In this document: positions 56,257 to 64,000 of the stretch, in pieces | Position numbering within the stretch: position 1 is the first letter of the stretch | Layout: every line of letters starts with the position of its first letter | Assembly (NCBI GenBank): GCA_045542315.1 | Contig: JAZQKU010000043.1 | Span: 1 to 64,000, forward strand | Direction of reading: 5' to 3' | DNA length: 64,000 nt | From: RGIG5299 sp045542315 | Lineage (GTDB): Bacteria; Bacillota; Clostridia; Oscillospirales; RGIG5299 | Program-made: the position numbers and the translations under genes | The notes under the pieces: model-generated | What the model was told of the DNA's origin: nothing | Database searches by the model: none | Seen by the model: only the letters and a program-made list of their open reading frames with translations

Positions 56257-57918
56257 ATGAAAAAAGTAATTGCAGTATTCTTTGCCGTGCTTATGCTTTT
56301 CTCCTCACTTGCGCTGCTTTCGGCGTGCGGCGGCGAGAAGATAACGGTTGAAGAAGGCCCTTTAGGCAAATACAGCCCCAATCTTACGGTAAGCTATGCA
56401 AGACCCTATTTTGCAACCGATGAGTCGATCCTTGCAAAGGCAGGCTGGACTCTTACGGAAAACGGTTGGTTTGACCTTATTAAGGAGCATCTTGGCGTTA
56501 AAATAAGAGTTGAGTGGTCGCTTAACGATTACGGTATGTACGTTGAGCGTCTTAACAACGCTATTTTAGAGGGAACCATTCCCGATATTCTCGACGTAAG
56601 TGCCGGTGAGGGCGCATATCAGTCGATTCAGGCTCTTTACAATAACGATATCATCGCCGAGCTTGATGACGTTATGGCAAACTATATGTCGGACGATGCA
56701 AGAGCGCTTTACGAGCTTGCGGGTCCCGAAATATTCTATCCCGCAACCTTTGGCGGCAAGACCTACGCTATCTGCCAGGTCGCATCGGGCGAGGGTATTG
56801 CAAAGACCTTCTATTATATCCGTCAGGACTGGCTCGACAATTTAAACCTTCAGGCTCCCACCAACTATACCGAGCTTGAGGAGGTAATTGAGGCCTTTGC
56901 AAATAAGGACCCCGACGGCGACGGAGAGAAAAACACCTTCGGTATGACGGTAAACACCGTTCAGTCAACCGAGCTTGACGCCTATTTCAACGGCTACGGC
57001 GCCTACCCCAACATCTGGCTTGAAAACGATCAGGGCGAGCTTTACTACGGCACTGTCGGCGCCGAGATGAAGAAGCCTCTTGAAAGACTTTCTCACATGA
57101 TAAAATCCGGCTGGGTGGATTACGCTCCTCTTTCCGGTGCAAACATTTCGGGCGACTTTATGACAGGCAAGACCGGTATCGTTATCGGTCAGACAAACTC
57201 CATTCTCACCCTTACGAATCTTTACAAGATAAACCCCGACGCGAAGATAACCGCGATCCCCGCCTTTACCGAGGACGGCGACGTTGCAAAGGTAACCGCA
57301 GGTCCCAACTCATACAGATATTACGTTGCAAGCAAGGAATTTGATTATCCCGAGGTCCTCATTAAGCTCAACAACTTTATGCTTCATATGACCGACCTTG
57401 CCTCGAGCGACATCGATCTCTACCATCAATATTTCACTATTGAGGACGGCTCTGCCCATCTTTATAACTACGCACCCGTCGTTCAGGAGGATTACCCCGC
57501 AAGAAACTATAACAACGCGGTGCTCGTAGGCGAAGCGCTTGCCTCGGATAACAGAGATATGCTTGAAACCGAGCTTCAGCGTATGCTTTACGACTGGGTA
57601 AAGGAATTTGAGGAAAGCGGCAGAGAAAGCTATCGCGGTTACGCCCTTCTTTACGGCGAAAACGGCATTCAGCAGCTACAGGGCCTTTTCTTTGAAAACG
57701 ACGGATATATTCAAAATAAATTCTTATCGGTACCTACCGCAACGATGGCTTCCCATCAGGTTGAGCTTGATACCCTTGAAATCGGCGCTATCGGTCAGAT
57801 ACTCGTAGGCGAGCAGCCGCTTGACTACTTCGATATCTTTATCGGCGAGTGGAAGGACCTCGGCGGCAGCGACGTCACCCGCGAGGTAAACGAGTGGTAT
57901 CAGAGCATTAACGGCTGA
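56257..57918 (+). CDS. Extracellular solute-binding lipoprotein (LplA-like), without linked permeases
   Basis: The 553-residue protein has a lipoprotein signal ending LALLSAC (Cys at about residue 26) and the LplA-type carbohydrate-binding fold: WFDLIKEHLGVKIRVEW, DILDVSAGEGAYQSIQ, YYIRQDWLDNLNLQAPTNYTELEEVIEAFANKDPDGDGEKNTFGM with the calcium-loop-like DPDGDGEKN, and TAGPNSYRYYVASKEF. Such proteins deliver oligosaccharides to CUT1 permeases. No permease gene is adjacent, so it may serve one of the pairs at 42.5-52 kb or another system. The gene is monocistronic and ends in a strong terminator. Confidence 0.9.
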   Translation: MKKVIAVFFAVLMLFSSLALLSACGGEKITVEEGPLGKYSPNLTVSYARPYFATDESILAKAGWTLTENGWFDLIKEHLGVKIRVEWSLNDYGMYVERLNNAILEGTIPDILDVSAGEGAYQSIQALYNNDIIAELDDVMANYMSDDARALYELAGPEIFYPATFGGKTYAICQVASGEGIAKTFYYIRQDWLDNLNLQAPTNYTELEEVIEAFANKDPDGDGEKNTFGMTVNTVQSTELDAYFNGYGAYPNIWLENDQGELYYGTVGAEMKKPLERLSHMIKSGWVDYAPLSGANISGDFMTGKTGIVIGQTNSILTLTNLYKINPDAKITAIPAFTEDGDVAKVTAGPNSYRYYVASKEFDYPEVLIKLNNFMLHMTDLASSDIDLYHQYFTIEDGSAHLYNYAPVVQEDYPARNYNNAVLVGEALASDNRDMLETELQRMLYDWVKEFEESGRESYRGYALLYGENGIQQLQGLFFENDGYIQNKFLSVPTATMASHQVELDTLEIGAIGQILVGEQPLDYFDIFIGEWKDLGGSDVTREVNEWYQSING

Positions 57919-57937
57919 TAAATAAATACAAATATAA

Positions 57938-57963
57938 AACCTCCGCAAAAGCGGAGGTTTTTA
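57938..57963. terminator. Terminator between the binding protein and the convergent ABC permease gene
   Basis: AAACCTCCGC and GCGGAGGTTT pair around AAAA and have T tracts on both sides. Confidence 0.92.
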
Positions 57964-57966
57964 GTT

Positions 57967-59727
57967 TTAATCCTCTGTATGGAAGCTCTGCACTACACCG
58001 TAAACAACGGAAACGTAAAGAGTCTTGCCGTTTGAAAGCTTATAGAGAAAGATGCTTATACCGCTGCCGATATCGTCGTAGGGCTTACCGAGGAGCTTTA
58101 TCACTGTTCTGTAAGACATTCCTTCATATAGAACATCGAGCGCTTCTTGCTCGGAGGGCCAATCGGTTCGGCTTGGGTCAGGCGCATAGTAACTGTATTC
58201 ATCATTGAGCTCATCCTCGGGAATAAAGGCGACGATAGATGAGGCAATCGCAAAGCCTACGTCACCGTAATATCTTTTTACCTTTTTGCCGTTTTTGAGC
58301 TTATAGGAAAAAGCGAGAGTATAGTTACCGTCGTTTTCGGGGGTAAAGCGTGAATTGGCGGCTATTGCCTGCTTGTGCATTTCTTCAATCTTTAAGATAT
58401 CCTTTTCCGAAACGACGGCAAAGTTCGTGCGCATTTCTCCTCCGAGGGTTATCGCAACGTTTTCAACCTCGGAAACGGCAGGAATATAAGAGGTATAGCC
58501 GAAGCAACCGAATATCATTGTGAAGATGAGAGCCAAGGAGATGAGTGCGGTGATGACGGGGGCGCGGTAGCTTTTCCATATCTTACGAAGCGACGCTCTG
58601 CAAAGGCCGTAAAGGAGAAAATAGAGAACGAAAAAGGTAATGAGGAAGATAAGAATGCTCAAATAGGGATTTTTAACCGTAAAGAGCAGGCTTGAAGCAA
58701 TCGCCGTGGAAATAACTGCCGAAAAAGCAATCGAAAGCGGCTTATTTGAATTTGGCTTTTCGGCAATTTCGGCATTGCGCTTGCAAAATGCAAAATAAGC
58801 TAAGACCGCGGCAAGCACTCCGAAAAGGAAAACCAAGATAATCGGTAAAACGGGAACGGAATATCTTGAAAGAAGCGTTTCTGTCGGCGGATAGTTTGAT
58901 GCAAGCTTGTCGCCGGGGGCGATGGGGGCAGAGGGCATTTCTATAACGCTTTTGTGATATGAAAATTCGGCAAAAGTGCGGAAAGCCTCCCCAAATACCG
59001 TTAAGATCGAATAGGTCCATGTAGTGATTAATATTTTTGGGCATCTGTAATAGAAGATAGTGGAGAAAGATGTGCCTAAATACTTCTCGGAATAGGCACC
59101 GTTGAGGAAAGCCTCGGTTATATTTCCAACGGTAAATAAAACCGCTAAAACGGAAAGCACCCAAAAAAGATTAAAGGCGAAAAACTCTGTTTTGCGTCCT
59201 ATAAGTGTGGCAATAAGTGACGCCGCGGAAAAGACGGCAAACACGGTAAGGATCATTATTCCCGTTATTATAAGGCTGTTTCGGATTATAAAATAGGTGT
59301 CGGGCAAAACGACGATGAAATTTATTGCTACAGTCGTTCCCATTGCGATGATTATAGGCACAAAAAGGGAGAGAAGACCGTAAATAAAGCGGCTTATAAA
59401 AAGAGAGGAGCGCTTTCCGCCGGTTATGAGCATTGCTGTTTGGTGCTTTTTGTTAAAAAGAAAGTTAAAGCAGCCAAACGCCGATATTACCGCTAAAACG
59501 ATAAGAAGAAACGGGAGCTTTTCTGCACCGTTGTAAAGCGAAAACGGGCCGTCAAGAACGAGATCGTAACCTACGTCGGAAAAATCATAGAGAGGCATAG
59601 AGTTGTTGACGGGTATTGCAAGAATTAAAAGAACAAGATTCAAAAGCGGTATCCACCAAAGCGTTTTTGCGTTTTCCAAAATACCGGTGCGGTCAAATCT
59701 TTTATGAGAAGATATTGCAAACTTCAT
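57967..59727 (-). CDS. ABC-2-type transporter permease with C-terminal BamE/SmpA-like domain
   Basis: The 586-residue protein has about twelve membrane segments in two groups (about residues 25-250 and 290-420), then an extracytoplasmic region (~430-586). The region ends in a domain with VLYEGMSYRTVIKLLGKPYDDIGSGISIFLYKLSNGKTLYVSVV, the pattern of BamE/SmpA/OmlA-like lipoprotein domains (G-M-x-x-x-x-V-x-x-L-G-x-P). The arrangement GntR-ATPase-permease corresponds to the YtrABC type of envelope-stress transporter. It overlaps the ATPase gene by 26 bp. Confidence 0.8.
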   Translation of the reverse strand: MKFAISSHKRFDRTGILENAKTLWWIPLLNLVLLILAIPVNNSMPLYDFSDVGYDLVLDGPFSLYNGAEKLPFLLIVLAVISAFGCFNFLFNKKHQTAMLITGGKRSSLFISRFIYGLLSLFVPIIIAMGTTVAINFIVVLPDTYFIIRNSLIITGIMILTVFAVFSAASLIATLIGRKTEFFAFNLFWVLSVLAVLFTVGNITEAFLNGAYSEKYLGTSFSTIFYYRCPKILITTWTYSILTVFGEAFRTFAEFSYHKSVIEMPSAPIAPGDKLASNYPPTETLLSRYSVPVLPIILVFLFGVLAAVLAYFAFCKRNAEIAEKPNSNKPLSIAFSAVISTAIASSLLFTVKNPYLSILIFLITFFVLYFLLYGLCRASLRKIWKSYRAPVITALISLALIFTMIFGCFGYTSYIPAVSEVENVAITLGGEMRTNFAVVSEKDILKIEEMHKQAIAANSRFTPENDGNYTLAFSYKLKNGKKVKRYYGDVGFAIASSIVAFIPEDELNDEYSYYAPDPSRTDWPSEQEALDVLYEGMSYRTVIKLLGKPYDDIGSGISIFLYKLSNGKTLYVSVVYGVVQSFHTED

Positions 59728-60616
59728 TTTTATTCTCCTCCGTTTCGTATTTGAAAATTTCGCTTAAGGTAAGAGGCGAAGCCTCGAAAAGCAGTATTTC
59801 GGCGTGAGCCGAAAGCGTTTTTTCGATTTTATCTCTGCTTTCGTTGCTGTCAAAGGAAAGAACGTTGCCGATAACGCTTATATTTTTGCAATTTATACCG
59901 AGAGTATAATTTTCGGCGGGTGCGGTGGAAAAGCCAATGCTGTAACGGAAAACGGAATTTTTAAGGGCGAAGATCTCGTCGCTGTAAAGCAGACGTCTGC
60001 CACTTAAAACACCCACCGTGTCGCATATCCTCTCGATCTCGTAAAGATCGTGCGATGAGATCATAACGGTAAAGCCCGTTTCCATAACGTATTCGTTTAA
60101 AAGATCTCTCACGGTAATGCGCGCCGCGGGGTCGATACCGTCGAATATCTCGTCAAGCAAAATATATTCCGCTTTTGAGGAAAGAGCAAGGATAAGAAAC
60201 GCCTTTTTCCTCATTCCCTTTGACAGATCTGAAATTCGGGTAAACGGCTTTAAGCCAAAAAGTGAAACGAGCCTGTCAAAAGCCTTATCGCTCCAGTTTG
60301 GATAGACGCATTTGTAAAATTCTTTCATTCCGTTCAGGGTTGAATGACGAATAAAATAAGGGTCGTCGGTGAGATAGAAGCATCTTTGCTTGAAATAGGG
60401 ATTGTCAAAAACGGGCTGCTCATCTTCGCCGCACGATACCGTTACTTCGCCGCTGTCGGCGCGGTAAAGTCCCGAAATAATATTCAGAAGGGTGGTTTTT
60501 CCTGCACCGTTTAAGCCAATAAGTCCGTAAACGGTGCCGTCGGCTATTTCAAGGCTGATATTTTCCAAGACCTTAAGATCATCAAACGATTTTGAAACAG
60601 ATTTTATCTTTATCAT
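59702..60616 (-). CDS. ABC transporter ATP-binding protein (YtrB-like)
   Basis: The 304-residue ATPase has Walker A GLIGLNGAGKTTLLNIISG, the Q-loop region ending YLTDDPYFIRHSTL, the signature in the form LSKGMRKKAFLILALSSKA (LSKGM instead of LSGGQ), and Walker B YILLDEIFDGIDPAAR. A C-terminal part of ~85 residues follows the switch region. It powers the permease encoded next. I begin it at the ATG at 60616 (after AAGGAG); its first base overlaps the GntR stop (ATGA). Confidence 0.92.
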   Translation of the reverse strand: MIKIKSVSKSFDDLKVLENISLEIADGTVYGLIGLNGAGKTTLLNIISGLYRADSGEVTVSCGEDEQPVFDNPYFKQRCFYLTDDPYFIRHSTLNGMKEFYKCVYPNWSDKAFDRLVSLFGLKPFTRISDLSKGMRKKAFLILALSSKAEYILLDEIFDGIDPAARITVRDLLNEYVMETGFTVMISSHDLYEIERICDTVGVLSGRRLLYSDEIFALKNSVFRYSIGFSTAPAENYTLGINCKNISVIGNVLSFDSNESRDKIEKTLSAHAEILLFEASPLTLSEIFKYETEENKNEVCNIFS

Positions 60617-60987
60617 TTTAAATCTCCTTTCAAACAGGCTTTCTTTACCGTTTCGATTATCTCTTCCTCTGTCATACCGTAGGAGAGAGCCGCCAATGCG
60701 GCGCAAGACAGGTCGTTTTGCGCTTTTGAAATTACTGCGGGGTTTCGGTAGGCTGTGGCGGAAAGGTAGCTGCCGCTTCCAACCACGGTTGTAATTACTC
60801 CGTCTGCTTCAAGCTCGGAAAAAACCTTTTTCACGGTGTTTATATTAAGATGAAGCTCCGAGGACAAAACGCGTAAGGACGGAAGTTTATCGCCTTCCTT
60901 CAAAACGCCCGCCGAAACAAGTGCTAATATCTGGCGCTTTATCTGCTCGTATATAGGCGTTTGTGACGAGTGGTCAATTATAAACAA
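60613..60987 (-). CDS. GntR-family regulator, YtrA subgroup
   Basis: The 124-residue protein has the GntR winged helix (SQTPIYEQIKRQILALVSAGVLKEGDKLPSLRVLSSELHLNINTVKKVFSELEADGVITTVVGSGSYL) and only a short ~40-residue helical tail, as in the YtrA subgroup that represses its own ABC transporter operon. It starts with TTG at 60987, preceded by GGAGGAGGG; other starts are further away and lack ribosome sites. The operator is probably the palindrome at 61007-61033. Confidence 0.93.
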   Translation of the reverse strand: MFIIDHSSQTPIYEQIKRQILALVSAGVLKEGDKLPSLRVLSSELHLNINTVKKVFSELEADGVITTVVGSGSYLSATAYRNPAVISKAQNDLSCAALAALSYGMTEEEIIETVKKACLKGDLK

Positions 60988-61006
60988 CGGCGCCCTCCTC
61001 CTTTCA

Positions 61007-61033
61007 AAGTGTGCTATCTCTAGTATCACACTT
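61007..61033 (-). promoter_or_regulatory. Operator palindrome of the GntR/ABC operon
   Basis: AAGTGTG at one end and CACACTT at the other (61007-61013 and 61027-61033) frame a 27-bp inverted repeat with half-site AAGTGTGNTA. It abuts the -10 of the operon promoter and covers the transcription start, the expected place for a YtrA-type repressor. Confidence 0.75.
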
Positions 61034-61062
61034 AATATAACACAAACTGATTGCGTTGTCAA
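61034..61062 (-). promoter_or_regulatory. SigA promoter of the GntR/ABC operon
   Basis: On the minus strand a perfect TTGACA (61057-61062) and TATATT (61034-61039) are 17 bp apart. Confidence 0.87.
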
Positions 61063-61081
61063 TATATTTTTTGAAAAAAAT

Positions 61082-61113
61082 AAAAGCAGGCAAAAATATT
61101 TTTGCCTGCTTTT
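61082..61113 (-). terminator. Terminator of pgk-tpiA-gpmI
   Basis: GCAGGCAAAAA (61086-61096) pairs with TTTTTGCCTGC (61099-61109); a four-A/four-T extension gives T tracts on both strands. Confidence 0.9.
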
Positions 61114-61133
61114 ATCTATATTTATATCTATCT

Positions 61134-62651
61134 TTATTCCTTTGCAATAAGGCTTTCGCCGTCCATTACCGAGGGCTTATCGATCGAAAGGATCTCAAGC
61201 ACGGTGGGAGCGATGTCGGCAAGTCTGCCGGTTTCCTTCAATTTGCAGGGGAAGTTTACCACAGAGAAGGGAACTGCGTTGGTGGTGTGAGCGGTGAAGG
61301 GCGAAACGCCGTCGGGCTCGAGCATCTTTTCGGCGTTGCCGTGGTCTGCGGTGATTACCATAATGCCGTCGACCGATTTAACTGCCTCGTAGACCTTCTG
61401 TACGCACTCGTCAACTGCGATAACAGCCTTTTCAGCCGCCTCGTAGACGCCGGTGTGACCTACCATATCGCAGTTTGCGAAGTTGATAACGATGAAATCG
61501 TAGCATCTCGCGGTGATCTTTTCGCAAACGGTGTCGCATACCTCATAGGCGCTCATTTCGGGCTTTAAGTCGTAGGTCGCAACGTCGGGAGAATCTATAA
61601 GTATTCTGTCCTCGCCGCTGTAAATTGTCTCAACGCCGCCGTTTAAGAAAAAGGTAACGTGAGCGTATTTGGTGTATTCTGCGATGCGAAGCTGGGTAAG
61701 ACCGTGCTGGCTTACGATAGCGCCCAAGGGGAGATCGAGAGATTGGGGCTTGTAGGCTATCTCAACGTTCGGCATAGTGGCGTCGTACTGCGTCATACAA
61801 ACGTAGTAGAGATCAAGCTGCTCGGGTCTTTCAAAGCCGTCGAAGCGGGGATCGACGAAGGCGCGGGTTATCTCTCTTGCGCGGTCGGGACGGAAGTTAA
61901 AGAAGATCACCGAGTCGCCGTTTTTAACGGTCGCGTTCTCCTCACACACGGTGGGAACGATAAACTCGTCGGTAATATCGTTCTTGTAGCTTTCCTTGCA
62001 AACGTCTGCGGCGGAAGCCTTTATGCCCTCGCCAAAGACCATTGCATCGTAAACTCTCTTAACGCGCTCGAAACGCTTTTCGCGGTCCATAGCGTAATAT
62101 CTGCCCGAGATGGTGGCGATCTTGCCGATATTCTTCTCGGCAGTTACCTTTATAAGCTCGTCAACGTAATTCTCGCCCGAGGTGGGAGGAACGTCACGTC
62201 CGTCCATAAAGCAGTGAATGTAAACCTTTTCAAGGCCTTCCTTCTTTGCAAAATCAAGAAGACCGTAGAGATGGGTGTTGTGGGAGTGAACGCCGCCGTC
62301 GGACAAAAGTCCCATAACGTGAAGGGCAGAGCCGTTCCTTTTGCAGTTTTCCGCGGCGCCCTTGAAGGCGGGATTTTCAAAGAAATCTCCGTCTTTAATA
62401 GACTTTGAAATTCTCGTGAGCTCCTGATAAACGATTCTGCCTGCACCGATGTTGGTGTGGCCTACCTCACTGTTGCCCATCTGACCCTCGGGAAGACCTA
62501 CGTCCATGCCCGAGGCGTGTATCTGCGTGGTGGGATTGCTTTTGAATATTTTATCGATATTGGGGGTGGTCTTTGCATTTATGGCGTTGCCCTTGCCTTC
62601 GGGCGCAATACCGAAGCCGTCGAGTATCGTGAGAACCAATGGTCTTTTCAT
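61134..62651 (-). CDS. gpmI: 2,3-bisphosphoglycerate-independent phosphoglycerate mutase
   Basis: This manganese enzyme converts 3-phosphoglycerate to 2-phosphoglycerate in glycolysis. The 505-residue protein has the alkaline-phosphatase-type metal sites (LTILDGFGIAP, MVGHTGVYEAAEKAV, VITADHGNAEKML) with the nucleophile Ser in GQMGNSEVGHTNIGAGR, and the DGRDVPPTSG and FNFRPDRAREI motifs of the transferase domain. It follows tpiA with a 39-bp gap. Such enzymes depend on Mn2+ and pH, which in Bacillus holds them off in the dormant spore. Confidence 0.97.
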   Translation of the reverse strand: MKRPLVLTILDGFGIAPEGKGNAINAKTTPNIDKIFKSNPTTQIHASGMDVGLPEGQMGNSEVGHTNIGAGRIVYQELTRISKSIKDGDFFENPAFKGAAENCKRNGSALHVMGLLSDGGVHSHNTHLYGLLDFAKKEGLEKVYIHCFMDGRDVPPTSGENYVDELIKVTAEKNIGKIATISGRYYAMDREKRFERVKRVYDAMVFGEGIKASAADVCKESYKNDITDEFIVPTVCEENATVKNGDSVIFFNFRPDRAREITRAFVDPRFDGFERPEQLDLYYVCMTQYDATMPNVEIAYKPQSLDLPLGAIVSQHGLTQLRIAEYTKYAHVTFFLNGGVETIYSGEDRILIDSPDVATYDLKPEMSAYEVCDTVCEKITARCYDFIVINFANCDMVGHTGVYEAAEKAVIAVDECVQKVYEAVKSVDGIMVITADHGNAEKMLEPDGVSPFTAHTTNAVPFSVVNFPCKLKETGRLADIAPTVLEILSIDKPSVMDGESLIAKE

Positions 62652-62690
62652 TTTATCTGATTTGATCCTTTCAGTAACTGATATTACAGC

Positions 62691-63446
62691 TTATTTTGCA
62701 GCTGCGGCAACGATTATTGAGAAGTCTGCGCTCTTTAAGGAGGCTCCGCCGATAAGTCCGCCGTCAACATTGGGCTTTGAGAGAAGCTCCTCGGCATTTT
62801 TTGCGTTCATAGAGCCGCCGTACTGGATAACTACCTTGTTTGCAACTGCCTTGCCGTAGAGAGAAGCAATGCAGGAGCGGATAACGCCGCAAGCCTCGTC
62901 AGCCTGCTCGCTCGTTGCGGTCTTGCCGGTGCCGATTGCCCAAACGGGCTCGTATGCAACGATGATGCCCTTTGCTTCGTCTGCGGAGATGCCCTTGAAG
63001 GCAATCTTTATCTGACGGCGAAGCACCTCTGCGGTGATGTCGTCCTCTCTCTCGGAGAGAAGCTCGCCAACGCAGACGATGGGCTTTAAGCCCGCTGCCA
63101 AAGCGGCTTTGATCTTGAGGTTAACGGTTTCGTCGGTCTCGTTGAAATACTGACGTCTTTCGGAGTGGCCGATGATTACGTATTCAACGCCGAGGTCTTT
63201 AAGCATATCTGCCGATACCTCGCCGGTGAATGCGCCCGATTTTTCAAAGTGAAGGTTCTGTGCGCCGATCTTTATGTTGGTGCGCTTTGCAGCTTTAACT
63301 GCTGCGGCGAGATCGGTGAAGGGAACGCACGCGATAACGGTGCATTTTGCGCCCTTGACGAGGGGAGCAAGCTCCTTTAAGAAGCTGTCTGCCTCGGAGG
63401 CGGTCTTATTCATTTTCCAGTTTCCTGCAATAACGGTTTTTCTCAT
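62691..63446 (-). CDS. tpiA: Triose-phosphate isomerase
   Basis: This enzyme interconverts dihydroxyacetone phosphate and glyceraldehyde-3-phosphate. The 251-residue barrel has the catalytic Lys in GNWKMNKT, His in VIIGHSERRQYF and Glu in VAYEPVWAIGTGKTAT, with the phosphate loops IQYGGSMNAKNAEELL and VDGGLIGGASL. It lies between pgk and gpmI, the standard clostridial glycolytic order. Confidence 0.98.
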   Translation of the reverse strand: MRKTVIAGNWKMNKTASEADSFLKELAPLVKGAKCTVIACVPFTDLAAAVKAAKRTNIKIGAQNLHFEKSGAFTGEVSADMLKDLGVEYVIIGHSERRQYFNETDETVNLKIKAALAAGLKPIVCVGELLSEREDDITAEVLRRQIKIAFKGISADEAKGIIVAYEPVWAIGTGKTATSEQADEACGVIRSCIASLYGKAVANKVVIQYGGSMNAKNAEELLSKPNVDGGLIGGASLKSADFSIIVAAAAK

Positions 63447-63475
63447 TGTTATACTACCTTTCTGTCTTTACATAG

Positions 63476-63510
63476 GTTGTTGCTTGCCTTTTTAAAAGAC
63501 AAGCAACAAC
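63476..63510 (-). other. Hairpin between pgk and tpiA
   Basis: GTTGTTGCTTG (63476-63486) pairs with CAAGCAACAAC (63500-63510). No T tract follows on the minus strand, so it is more likely a processing or stability hairpin than a terminator. Confidence 0.65.
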
Positions 63511-63525
63511 GGCTGTTTTCAAATC

Positions 63526-64000
63526 TTATTTGTCGTTTAAGCAAGCGATGCCGGGAAGCTCAAGACCCTCGAGGAATTCGAGAGAAGCGCCGCCGCCGGT
63601 GGAGATGTGGGTCATTTTGTCAGCAAAGCCGAGCTTCTGAACGGCTGCTGCGGAGTCGCCTCCGCCGATGATGGAGATAGCGCCGCTTTCTGCAACTGCC
63701 TTTGCAACGGATACGGTGCCGTTTGCGAAGTTTGCCCATTCGCTTACGCCCATGGGGCCGTTCCATACAACGGTGCCTGCGCCGAGGATAGCGTCGGCAA
63801 AAAGCTTGGAGGTCTTGGGACCAATATCAAGGCCCATCCAGCCGTCGGGGATCTCGTCGGAGTTGATTACCTTGAACTCGGAGTTCTCGTTGTATTCGGT
63901 TGCAACTACGTTGTCAACGGGAATGAGGAAGTTTACGCCCTTTGCCTTTGCCTTATCCATAAGTTCCTTTGCAAGCTCGAGCTTGTCCTCTTCGCAAAGA
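63526..64000 (-). CDS. pgk: Phosphoglycerate kinase, C-terminal part (5' end outside window)
   Basis: The frame is open to the end of the window; about 157 C-terminal residues are seen. The nucleotide domain motifs are present: PDGWMGLDIGPKTSKLFADAI, TVVWNGPMGVSEWANFANGT, IIGGGDSAAAVQKLG and THISTGGGASLEFLEG. Pgk transfers phosphate from 1,3-bisphosphoglycerate to ADP. It is the first visible gene of the pgk-tpiA-gpmI group; gapA is expected upstream, outside the window. Confidence 0.97.
   Translation of the reverse strand, partial: LCEEDKLELAKELMDKAKAKGVNFLIPVDNVVATEYNENSEFKVINSDEIPDGWMGLDIGPKTSKLFADAILGAGTVVWNGPMGVSEWANFANGTVSVAKAVAESGAISIIGGGDSAAAVQKLGFADKMTHISTGGGASLEFLEGLELPGIACLNDK

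Overview
This window comes from an endospore-forming member of the Clostridia (Bacillota), most likely an uncultured gut or rumen Oscillospirales/Eubacteriales-type bacterium. The evidence is the mazG-hup-rqcP and rpsF-ssb-rpsR gene orders, a cotJABC spore-coat cluster, Shine-Dalgarno-rich starts (some TTG), a dockerin-bearing secreted protein, a glmS ribozyme and several DUF2975/DUF4173/DUF4364/DUF5696-type families typical of these lineages. I could not run a taxonomic search, so the placement is by pattern recognition.

Layout. 1-5.6 kb: housekeeping (MazG C-terminus, HU, RqcP; rpsR-ssb-rpsF; a translationally coupled rsmI/methyltransferase/membrane-protein run; a small ferredoxin). 5.6-9 kb: pckG, an unknown cytoplasmic protein, and a divergent XRE regulator / zinc-ribbon-TM2 pair. 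9.1-19.4 kb, minus strand: a 928-residue dockerin protein, then Mrp-type Fe-S ATPase, FtsK, UppP, YmdB, RodA and RmuC. 19.6-25.6 kb, plus strand: DUF2975/HTH/DUF4173 operon, an AT-rich lipoprotein module framed by ~46-bp inverted repeats, and iorA-iorB-ACT. 25.6-27.2 kb: palindromic repeats and a lipoprotein gene. 27.3-34.1 kb: cotJA, cotJB and a cotJC split in two by a ~5.5-kb element. 34-39 kb: surface/lipid functions and an ECF S component. 39.5-52.8 kb: a large carbohydrate-uptake operon. 52.9-64 kb: glmS with its ribozyme, an orphan solute-binding lipoprotein, a GntR/ABC/permease operon and gpmI-tpiA-pgk of lower glycolysis.

The most striking feature is the cotJC interruption. Codons 1-62 of cotJC (27904-28089) and the remaining 140 codons (33633-34055) join perfectly in frame if the DNA between two GGTA tetranucleotides (28087-28090 and 33633-33636) is removed. 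The 5,546-bp insert carries a large serine recombinase at its left end behind a promoter that abuts the junction, a small upstream protein, a nucleoside-phosphorylase-like cargo gene, a tyrosine recombinase, a small protein with an SSB-like acidic tail, and structured or AT-rich non-coding DNA. This is the architecture of a skin-like element: an intervening sequence that a mother-cell lineage could excise during sporulation to rebuild a coat gene.

A second unusual unit is the 39.5-52.8 kb operon. One very large solute-binding protein with CBM-like N-terminal domains is encoded with two separate permease pairs, an NHL/TPR/Yip1 membrane protein and a DUF5696 surface protein with a PDZ-like insert, but with no ATPase. 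Shared palindromes (TTTGTGCA-3-TGCACAAA) and a repeated hairpin + ACTGTCCTT motif link distant intergenic regions and hint at a regulator and a small dispersed repeat family.
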